This document shows positions 18,379 to 26,100 of a DNA stretch of 64,000 bases, piece by piece. The notes beneath the pieces were generated by a model. That model did not search any database and was not told where the DNA came from. It saw nothing but the letters and a program-made list of their open reading frames with translations. How positions within the stretch are numbered: position 1 is the first letter of the stretch; each line of letters opens with the position of its first letter. The stretch lies in contig NZ_JAJVCN010000002.1 of assembly GCF_021390435.2 (NCBI RefSeq), positions 558,001-622,000 of the forward strand, read 5' to 3'. Origin of the DNA: Kibdelosporangium philippinense. GTDB lineage: Bacteria; Actinomycetota; Actinomycetes; Mycobacteriales; Pseudonocardiaceae. A program made the position numbers and the translations under genes.

Positions 18379-18394
18379 GGCGTCCTGGGTCCTC
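18358..18394. terminator. Hairpin, terminator or translation-control structure
   Basis: Arms 18358-18373 and 18379-18394 (GAGGACCCAGGACGCC and its complement) are perfect over 16 bp with a 5-nt loop. It lies 22 bp after the peptidoglycan-binding gene on the minus strand, so it may terminate that transcript, but its loop holds the start codon of the small membrane protein. Confidence 0.55.
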
Positions 18395-18416
18395 TTTCTC
18401 CCCCTCTTCAGGGTGG

Positions 18417-19032
18417 TCAGCAGCCCCACCCGCCGCTGGCCGCGATCACCTCGTACATCGCGTTCCACGTCTTCGGGCCGACGATCCCGCTCGGGTTGAT
18501 CCCGGCGCGGCGCTGGAAGTCCTGCACGATGCTGACCATCCGGCCCTGGTAGGTGTCGCTCCACTCAGGCAGGTCCAGGTAGTACGGATAGATCCGCTGT
18601 ACGGCGTTGTTGAGCCAGCCCATCTTTTCGTCGTTGCGCTCACCCGGGTTGATGCCGAAGCTCGGCGGGGTCATCTCGCCGTTGCCGGTCAGCGACGGCG
18701 GCAGTTTCCCGACCAACGCGTGCCACGTCTTGGAGCCGACAATTCCACTCGGGTTGATTCCGTTCTTGCGCTGGAAATCCTGCACCGCGGTCAGCGTGTT
18801 ACCCGAGTAATTGCCGGTGCCATTCAAATAGGTGTAGCCGTCGTTTCGCAGCGACAGCTGCAATGCCAGCACGTGCTGTCCGGTGTCGCCGGGGTTGACT
18901 TGCGGCATCATCGCGGCGAGCTTGTCAGACCTTTCTTTTTCCTCGCCGCAGGCCATCGCCGGGCTGGCCGAAAGGACTCCGCTGGTCACGGCCATTCCGC
19001 CGGTCAGAACCGCGGCGACCAGGGCACGGATC
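18417..19032 (-). pseudogene. Peptidoglycan-binding protein, body (signal peptide split by an IS element)
   Basis: Two PG_binding_1-type repeats are visible, each ending NPSGIVGxKTWxA (about residues 45-105 and 130-195 of the rebuilt protein); they bind cell-wall muropeptides. The frame continues upstream through signal-peptide residues IRALVAAVLTGGMAVTSGVLSASPAMA and then meets an in-frame TAG at the IS boundary. The missing start, ATG plus MRKFLIRA, lies at 20406-20383 across the element. Removing the IS and one copy of the 10-bp duplication gives exactly 210 codons. An internal ATG at 18995 would give an unsecreted protein. Confidence 0.88.
19023..19032. repeat. Target-site duplication, left copy
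   Basis: GGCACGGATC, identical to 20383-20392, directly flanks the IS element ends; 10 bp fits the ISAs1 family. Confidence 0.9.
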
Positions 19033-20382
19033 CAGGGCTAAAGCAAAGTCGGTTGATCTTGGGAGTGGTGGGGCGGGGTGAGGTTTTCCCTGGTGGGTAA
19101 GGAGATGCGGCCCTTCGATGGGACGATGTGAGTTCTCACGCTCTTGATCGTCTGTCGAAAGGCCGCTGGTGTCAGTGTCGCATGCCGTCTGCGTACCCGT
19201 CGATGCGTCGGTCATGATGGGCTCGGCTGAGCTAGCCGACTTGGTCGCGTTGCTGGGCAAGGTCGCCGATCCCCGTAAACGCCGGGGGATTCGGCATCAC
19301 ATCGCCACGGTGCTGGCCGTGACGGTGCTGGCGGTATTGGCGGGGGCGAAGAACTACCGGGAGGCCGGTGACCGGGCCGAGGACTTGCCGCAGGAGTTGC
19401 TGGAGCTGGTCGGGGCGCGGCGGAGCGTCCTATCGGGACGGCGTGTGGCGCCGAGCGCGGACACGATCCGCCGGGTGGTCGAGTCGGTGGACGCCGAGGC
19501 CGCCGACAGGCTGGTGTGCCACTGGCTGGCTGATCGAGCGATGGCCCTGGCCGGCGACGACGGCTGTGCTGGCTTCGACGGGGTGGCCATCGACGGCAAG
19601 GCCGTGCGTAATTCCGGTGGTGTGCGCCTGTTCTCGGCGATGCGTCACGGCCAGGCGGTGGTCATCTCGCAGATCCGGGTCCCCGACGAGACGACCGAGA
19701 CCACGCAGGTCAAGTCGTTGCTCACGGGTATGGATCTGGCGGGTGCGGTGGTCACGGCCGATGCCGCGCACACCCAGCGCGACACCGCGCGGCACCTGGT
19801 GTCCGACAAGCAGGCGGACTACGTGCTTGCTGTCAAAGGCAACCAGCCGACCCTGTTGGCCCAGGTCCAAGCCCTGCTGCCGCCTGCTGCCCCAGGGTCG
19901 GAGGACCATGTGGACGACGAGCGCAGCCACGGGCGGATCACCCGCCGGGCCATCTGGGCGACCGTCGCCGAGGGCGTCGATTTCCCTCATGCCGCCCAGG
20001 TCTTCCGCATCCGCCGGGACGTGTTCAACCTCGCCGGGCAACGCGTCCACAAAGAGATCGCATACGGCGTGACCAGCCTGAACACCGAGCGAGCGTCCGC
20101 TCGGGACATTGGTGGCCTGGTACGGGGTCAGTGGGGCATCGAGAACAAAATCCACTGGGTCCGCGACGTCGTGTTCGCTGAGGACCACCAGCACGCCTAC
20201 ACCGGCAACGGTGCTCACGCCATGGCCATGCTCCGCAATCTGGCCATCGGCCTGATCCGCCTGGCTGGACTCACCGAGATCAAACGCACCCTGGAATGGA
20301 TCGCCGCCGACCGCATGAGAATCCTCCCGCTCCTGGCCGCATCTACCCCCTGAACAGCAACAACGACTTTGCTATTGCCCTG
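19033..20382 (+). mobile_element. ISAs1-family insertion sequence, 1350 bp, complete
   Basis: Terminal inverted repeats begin CAGGGC at both ends and match at 17 of the first 19 bases (both contain AGCAAAGTCG). The element is flanked by the 10-bp direct duplication GGCACGGATC and holds one transposase gene. It is inserted in the signal-peptide codons of the peptidoglycan-binding protein gene, in opposite orientation. Near-perfect ends, intact transposase and undegraded target gene suggest recent insertion. Confidence 0.92.
19169..20353 (+). CDS. ISAs1-family DDE transposase
   Basis: A 394-residue transposase from GTG 19169 (ATG 19214 is an alternative). The N-terminal domain LADLVALLGKVADPRKRRGIRH and the DDE core are visible: FDGVAIDGKAVRNS (first Asp), GAVVTADAAHTQ (second Asp) and, late, GIENKIHWVRDVVFAED with the Glu. 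The YVLAVKGNQPTL motif is typical of ISAs1. The frame is open throughout, so the element may still be active. Confidence 0.93.
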   Translation: MSVSHAVCVPVDASVMMGSAELADLVALLGKVADPRKRRGIRHHIATVLAVTVLAVLAGAKNYREAGDRAEDLPQELLELVGARRSVLSGRRVAPSADTIRRVVESVDAEAADRLVCHWLADRAMALAGDDGCAGFDGVAIDGKAVRNSGGVRLFSAMRHGQAVVISQIRVPDETTETTQVKSLLTGMDLAGAVVTADAAHTQRDTARHLVSDKQADYVLAVKGNQPTLLAQVQALLPPAAPGSEDHVDDERSHGRITRRAIWATVAEGVDFPHAAQVFRIRRDVFNLAGQRVHKEIAYGVTSLNTERASARDIGGLVRGQWGIENKIHWVRDVVFAEDHQHAYTGNGAHAMAMLRNLAIGLIRLAGLTEIKRTLEWIAADRMRILPLLAASTP

Positions 20383-20406
20383 GGCACGGATCAGGAACTT
20401 ACGCAT
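20383..20406 (-). pseudogene. 5' end of the IS-split peptidoglycan-binding protein gene
   Basis: ATG at 20406 with a GGAGGGG ribosome site just upstream encodes MRKFLIRA, the first residues of the interrupted signal peptide; bases 20383-20392 are the right target-site copy. The promoter of the gene should lie in 20407-20576, now separated from the coding body by 1.35 kb. Confidence 0.85.
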
Positions 20407-20576
20407 TGTTTTTCCCCTCCAGATTTGTATGGCTGACCGAAACCACCGCTGAAAACGGCAGCACGAAGCCCCTGACTTCGGCTGCGGATTTCGCCCCCAC
20501 TTGGCGGTGATTGTTTGTCGCCCTTGTACACATAAAGACGGCCGGGTCCTGGAGAGGTTGCACAAGTCAGCAGAAA

Positions 20577-20608
20577 AAAACCGGGTAGCCCGTTCGGGCT
20601 ACCCGGTT
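20577..20608 (-). terminator. Intrinsic terminator after the sulphurtransferase operon
   Basis: Perfect 14-bp stem AACCGGGTAGCCCG (20579-20592) / 20595-20608 with a 2-nt loop, followed on the minus strand by a run of T (seven A at 20574-20580 on the plus strand). It lies just past the DUF1416 gene and is a textbook Rho-independent terminator. Confidence 0.9.
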
Positions 20609-20624
20609 GTAGTGCTTTGGTAGA

Positions 20625-20930
20625 TCAGGCGACGGCTACGGCCACCTCGTGGATGCCAGGGCCGTCCGCCTGGACCGACGCCTCGCCGTTGCCGGTGCGG
20701 TGCAGCGCACGCACCGTCCACGAGCCAGGCGCGGCGTAGAACCGGAACTCGCCGTTCGGCGAGGAGACGACCTCGCCGGTGAAGTCCCCGTTGCCGTCGA
20801 GCAGGCGCACGAACGCGCCGCCCACCGGGGCCTCACCGGACAGGACTCGCCCGGAAAGGACAGTCTGCCCGCCCGCGTCGGCGATCGGTGCCGCCTGGTC
20901 GGGTGCTCCGCAGCTGCTGCTCACATTCAC
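20625..20930 (-). CDS. DUF1416 domain protein (SseC-like)
   Basis: A 101-residue protein of the DUF1416 family, known in mycobacteria as SseC, always next to a CysA-type thiosulphate sulphurtransferase. The sequence is a predicted carboxypeptidase-regulatory-like beta-sandwich (VLSGRVLSGEAPVGGAFVRLLDGNGDFTGEVV...GEFRFYAAPGSWTVRAL). Its start overlaps the stop of the sulphurtransferase gene. Probably helps sulphur transfer or cofactor sulphuration; mechanism not known to me. Confidence 0.92.
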   Translation of the reverse strand: MNVSSSCGAPDQAAPIADAGGQTVLSGRVLSGEAPVGGAFVRLLDGNGDFTGEVVSSPNGEFRFYAAPGSWTVRALHRTGNGEASVQADGPGIHEVAVAVA

Positions 20931-21769
20931 TCCTTGCCAGTGCCGGTTTCAACCGGGACGCCGACCAGCGACCCGTACTCGGTCCATGAACCGTCGTAGT
21001 TCTTGACGTCCTCGTAGCCGAGGAGCTCGTGCAGCGCGAACCACGTGTGCGACGAGCGCTCACCGATCCGGCAGTACGCGATGGTCGCCTTGGACTCGTC
21101 GATCCCGGCTTCCTTGTAGATCTCGCGAAGCTCGTCGTCGGAACGGAATGTGCCGTCCTCGTTCGCGGCCTTGGCCCACGGCACGTTGATCGCGCTCGGC
21201 ACGTGGCCGGGACGCTGCGCGGACTCCTGCGGCAGGTGCGCGGGGGCGAGCAGCTTGCCGCTGAACTCGTCCGGCGACCGCACGTCGACCAGGTTCTTGG
21301 TGTTGATCGCCTCGACGACCTCGTCACGGAACGCCCGCAGCTTCAGGTTCTGCTCCTGCGCGGTGTACGTGGTCTCGTCGCGCTTGACGACGTCCTGCGA
21401 CAGCGGACGGCCGTCGAGCTCCCACTTCTTACGGCCGCCGTCGAGCAGCTTGACCGTGTCGTGGCCGTACAGCTTGAAGTACCAGTACGCGTACGCGGCG
21501 AACCAGTTGTTGTTGCCGCCGTACAGGATCACCAGGTCGTCGTTGGCGATTCCCTTTTCGGACAACAGCTTCTCGAAGCCCGCGCGGTCGACGAAGTCGC
21601 GGCGCACCGGGTCCTGCAGCTCGTTCTTCCAGTCGACCTTGACGGCACCCGGGATGTGCCCGGTCTCGTATGCGCTGGTGTCCTCGTCGACCTCGACGAA
21701 AACCACCCCCGGCGTCTCAAGGTTGTCCTCTGCCCACTGGGCTGACACCAGCACGTTTTCGCGGCTCAT
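20927..21769 (-). CDS. sseA: Thiosulphate sulphurtransferase (CysA/SseA-type, tandem rhodanese)
   Basis: A 280-residue double-rhodanese protein. The C-terminal domain carries the active-site loop CRIGERSSHTWF with catalytic Cys and basic residues, exactly the CysA-type motif; the N-terminal domain is the inactive one with YGGNNNWFAAYAYWYFK. It makes a persulphide from thiosulphate for biosynthetic use. It sits in the conserved DUF1416 operon, upstream of a strong terminator. Confidence 0.92.
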   Translation of the reverse strand: MSRENVLVSAQWAEDNLETPGVVFVEVDEDTSAYETGHIPGAVKVDWKNELQDPVRRDFVDRAGFEKLLSEKGIANDDLVILYGGNNNWFAAYAYWYFKLYGHDTVKLLDGGRKKWELDGRPLSQDVVKRDETTYTAQEQNLKLRAFRDEVVEAINTKNLVDVRSPDEFSGKLLAPAHLPQESAQRPGHVPSAINVPWAKAANEDGTFRSDDELREIYKEAGIDESKATIAYCRIGERSSHTWFALHELLGYEDVKNYDGSWTEYGSLVGVPVETGTGKE

Positions 21770-21808
21770 CGAGCGCCTCTCGCTTTCTTTCTAGGGGTGG
21801 TGGGAATC

Positions 21809-22252
21809 TCAGGCCGGTGTCTGCCGGCCGACGGACGGGGTGAGCCTGCGCAGGAGCAGGTAGGTCTCGCAGCCGAGGCAGAAGCCGAAAGCCGCGTTCA
21901 AGAACGCCGCGGCCAGCGCGAACGCCGTCGCGATGATGCCGACCGTGGCACCGCCGAGCGCGAACGCGACCGTGCCGACAGCGGCGAACGCGAACCCGAC
22001 GCCCTGCGCGAACCGCAACGGAGCTGCGTCTTCACGCTCGTCGCTCGGCGCGAGGCGCGGCGCGACGAGGTAGCGGTAAAGCAGTGAATAAGGTGCGTAC
22101 TTCAGTCCGGCGAACGCGCCAATGGCGAAGATGACAGCCTGAATGGCCAGAAGTGGCCACCACTGCGTGACGAGAACGACGGCGAGAACAACGGTGGTGA
22201 TCCAGGCGGAGAGCCTCGGACCTCGGGGATCGACGGGTGGGCCTGCGGACAT
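21809..22252 (-). CDS. DUF4395 membrane protein
   Basis: A 147-residue membrane protein with about four hydrophobic segments and a C-terminal FGFCLGCETYLLLRR, the conserved Cys-x2-Cys of DUF4395. In related genomes this gene lies beside a thioredoxin-like gene and a rhodanese, which suggests a role in thiol or sulphur handling at the membrane. Here the thioredoxin partner is 7 kb away (29202-29621). ATG 22252 is preferred to 22276. Confidence 0.85.
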   Translation of the reverse strand: MSAGPPVDPRGPRLSAWITTVVLAVVLVTQWWPLLAIQAVIFAIGAFAGLKYAPYSLLYRYLVAPRLAPSDEREDAAPLRFAQGVGFAFAAVGTVAFALGGATVGIIATAFALAAAFLNAAFGFCLGCETYLLLRRLTPSVGRQTPA

Positions 22253-22518
22253 CGTGTCCTCCTGACCTGCGGGCAAGCATGCGGATGCGTCGCTCTAGCT
22301 GGCTTCGGACGCGCGGAATCGCCTGGTCAGAGAGTTGCTTGACAGAGGCTCGAGTCCACGCGGCAGTAATCAACCGCGCGGCGCCTGGTCAGCAACGTAT
22401 ACACAGTCCGGAGACTACCTGGATCTCACATATCAGAGCACGACCGTCCATCCAGTGGGAAACACGATCGAGTGAGGATCCCCGTACGCAGGTCAGCGCG
22501 TGATTACCCTGCCGGATC

Positions 22519-23076
22519 GTGAAGCGCCTGGTCATCCTGTCGTGCCTGCTCCTGACGGCCTGCGGCGGCCCACGGGCCCTGTCATCGGAGGAAGCGACCC
22601 GGCTCGCCGGGGTCCGGGTCGTCAACCACAGTGCACGTGTTGTCGGGATGGATGCGCGGGTGCCGACGGCTGGCGGGGCGTTGCGGCTGGTCGGGCGGCT
22701 CGACTTCGCGGCGCGGACAGGGGAGGCGACCTTGTCCACCGAGGGCCGCACGGATGAGGCGGCTGGTGGGTCGTTGCAGTGGAATCCTTCGTCGCTGGCC
22801 GTGCGGCAAGGAGGGGACTGGCAGTACCGGCCGTTGCAGCAAGGCGCCGAGCTGGACACGGTGTTGATCCTGCTGACCAGCATCACCGCCACTCAGCCAG
22901 ACCAGGTACCTTCCTCTGCCCGGTGGCTCCGATCGGATTCCGTGGCTGGGGTGGCCGTGGATGTGTTCGACACAGGCTCATTGACCTACTGGGTGGACAG
23001 CGCCGGGCGGCTGATGCGCCTGGACGCCAAAATCAGCGACCAAACCGCGACCATCACCTTCAAAACCCCCTCGTGA
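22519..23076 (+). CDS. Putative lipoprotein
   Basis: A 185-residue predicted lipoprotein starting at GTG 22519, with a short signal peptide and lipobox LLTACGG (Cys15). The mature part (LAGVRVVNHSARVVGMDARV ... LTYWVDSAGRLMRLDAKI) resembles the beta-rich fold of LppX/LprG-type lipoproteins only loosely. It lies in the segment that separates DUF4395 from the thioredoxin gene. Its final TCG TGA lies inside a terminator hairpin. Confidence 0.75.
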   Translation: MKRLVILSCLLLTACGGPRALSSEEATRLAGVRVVNHSARVVGMDARVPTAGGALRLVGRLDFAARTGEATLSTEGRTDEAAGGSLQWNPSSLAVRQGGDWQYRPLQQGAELDTVLILLTSITATQPDQVPSSARWLRSDSVAGVAVDVFDTGSLTYWVDSAGRLMRLDAKISDQTATITFKTPS

Positions 23077-23115
23077 GTGTTTTCGCCGGTTAGAACCGGC
23101 GAAAACACTCACGAG
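23070..23115. terminator. Bidirectional hairpin terminator overlapping lipoprotein stop (CTCGTGAGTG type)
   Basis: A perfect 22-bp stem (23070-23091 / 23094-23115) with a 2-nt loop. The outer arm CTCGTGAGTG equals that at 13795-13804 and again contains the gene's TGA stop. It separates the lipoprotein gene from the convergent SdrD-repeat gene. Confidence 0.85.
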
Positions 23116-23128
23116 GTCTGACCTGGGG

Positions 23129-26100
23129 TTATGTGGTGCGACGGCGTCGGTAGAGGAGCAACAGCAGGCCGATCGCTACGACACCGACGCCGCCCGTCAC
23201 CATCCACCCGATCGACGCGCCCGTGTTCGCCAGTGCCTTGGGTGGCAGCAGCCCGATGTCCGCCGTGAGCACCTCGCGCTTGGTAGCGCCGACGTACACC
23301 GGCTGGCTGCACCCGCTGCCAGCGTCCACATCGGAGTCACGGGTGTCCTCACCTGCGTCCCGGGTGGCGATGCTGTATCCCTTCAGCTCCGAGCGCGGCA
23401 GGCACACGACGTAGTTCCCGTCCGAAAGCCCGTCGAACAGGTACCGGCCGTTCTTGTCGGTCACGGTCTTGGCGATCTCCTTGCCGTCCTGCGAAAGCAC
23501 GACTGTCACGTTCGCGGCACCGGCCTCGCCGGAGTCCTGGAGACCATCGCGCGATTTGTCGATCCACACGAAGTCGCCGATCCGGTTGCGTGGCGACACC
23601 AGTCCGGCGTTCAGCGACAGGTCCTCCCACTTGTCGGCGTACAGCCGGGTCGGCGCGGTGCACCAGGTGGAAGGGTCGATCGCGACCGCCTGGTACTCGC
23701 CGACCCGCGCGAAACAGGCGACATAGCGACCATCCGGCAGATCCGGAACCAGGTAGCGCCCATCGGGACCGGTGCGGACCTTGCGCGAGCCCACGGTCAC
23801 CTCGACATCCGCCGCACCGCGCTCACCTGCGTCGACCACGCCGTTGCCGTTCGTGTCGTACCAGACGAGACCGCCAAGCTGGTTGGGCGGACGCAGCCCA
23901 GCGTCGATCGACATCACCCACCGGTTGCCCGGCCCGACCGTGACCGTTTCGGCGCAGCCATCGGCATTCGCGTACAGGTACTTCTCCGGCAACGTGAAGC
24001 AGACCCGGTACGAGCCGTCCGGCACGTCGTTGAACAAGTACTTGCCCGAGGCGTCCGTGACAGCCTGCAAAGCGCCCGCGTGCACGGTGATTCCCGGCAG
24101 ACCTGACTCATCGGCGTCGAGCGAGCCGTTCCGGTTCGAGTCCAGCCACACGAGGTCGCCGATCTGGTTCGGCGGGGCGACCAACCCCGCGTCCACGGCC
24201 AGGAACTCTCGTTTGCCGACACCGAGAACCACGTCAGCCGCGCACGGTGCCGTGAAGTCCTGGTGCATTCCGAAGCACACCTGGTGTGTTCCGTCCGGCA
24301 GGTCGCTGAACAGGTACTTTCCGCCTGCGTCGGTCACCGCGGTCAACGACCCGACCTTGACCGTCACACCTGGTGCGGGCAGCTCGCCGGAGTCCAACGC
24401 GCCATTGCGGTTACGGTCCAGCCACAACGATCCGCCGATCCGGTTGACCGGTGACATCAGGCCCGCGTCGACCGTCAGGTCCTCGCGGTTGCTCGGCCCG
24501 AGATTCACCGCAGGGGCGCACTTCGTCGACGGATCCGCGTTCGAGTCCTTGTCGGCCGAACCCGCGAAAGGCTTGGTCAACTGCAGGTCGTCCTTCAGGG
24601 CGAAACACACGACATGCTTGCCGTCCCCGAGTTCCGGGAACTGGTATTCGCCCTTGGGGCCGGTCACGGTCGTCAGACTGCCTGTGGTGACGGTGATTCC
24701 GGGCATCCCGGGTTCGTCGGAGTCGTACAGGCCGTTGCGGTTGACGTCCCGCCACACCAGGTCACCGACCTTGTTGGGCGCTGACAGCAGGCCAACGTCC
24801 ACAGTGAGCACGGACCGGTTGCCCGCGCCGACCGTGACCTCGGGTGCGCAACCACTCGCGTCGACGCCGGAACCGAGCTTGAAACCGTTGACAGCGAAGC
24901 AAACCCGGTACTTTCCGTCGGGCATGTCCGACAGCAGGTACTTGCCGGAGCCATCCGTGACGGTCTGCAGCGTGCCCGAGGTGATGGTCACGCCCGGGAC
25001 CCCGGGCTCGCCGGAATCGAAGCGGCCGTTGCGGTTCAGGTCCGACCAGACGAAGTCGCCGATCCGGTTGACCGGGGACGACAGGCCTGCGTCGACCGTG
25101 AGGACGTTTCGGCTGCCCGGGCCGAGCCGGACGGGCGGCGCGCAGCCGGAGGCCGGGTCGGCGTCCGAGTCCAGCCCGTCGTCGCCGACGTTGGGCTTGG
25201 TCATCTGCAGGTCGCCCGGCGCGGTGAAGCACACCGTGTGGTCACCTTCAGGCAAGCCCGTGAACAGGTACTTCCCGTTGGTGTCGGTCGTGGTCTGCTG
25301 CGAGCCGAGGGTTACGGTCACGCCCGCGACGCCGGGTTCGCCGGTGTCGAACAGGCCGTTGCGGTTCACGTCCGACCAGACGAAGTCGCCGATGGACTGC
25401 GGCGGCGCCGCGAACCCGGCGTCCACCGACAACACCGACCTCGTACCCGGTCCGACGGAAACCTCTGGCGCACAACCGGTCTTCGGGTCGGCGTCGGAGT
25501 TCTTGTTGTCGTCGCCGGTGTTCGGCGTGACGAAGTCGAAGTCCGCGTGCCTACTGAAGCAGACCGTGTACTTCCCGTCCGCCATCCCTTCGAACATGTA
25601 CCGGCCGTCGGCGCCGGTGAAGACCTTCTGCGAACCCAGCTTGACCTCGACACCGGCGATGCCGGGCTCACCCGGATCCTGGCGGCCGTCCCGGTTGAGG
25701 TCCGACCAGACGAAGTCGCCGATCCGGTTCACCGGCGGCACCAGGCCCGCATCGACCGAGAAATTCTCCGCATTGGCCGCGTCCAGAATGACTGGCGGCG
25801 CGCATCCTGTCGCCATGTCGACATCCGAGTCCATCGCGTCATCGCCCTGGTTTGCCTTGGTTGGCTGGAAGTCCAGGAACGCGGCGGGCAGGTTCTTCAG
25901 GTCGAAGCACACTGTGTGCTTGCCGTCCGGCAGCTTGTCGAAGACGTACTTGCCGTCCAGCCCGGTGACTGTGGTCAGCGACCCGACCGTCACGGTCACG
26001 CCGGGAACCGGTGGTTCGTCGGCGTCGAACTGGCCGTTGCGGTTCGTGTCCGCCCACACCAGGTCGCCAACTTTGTTCGGCGGACGGACGCCGAAGTCGA

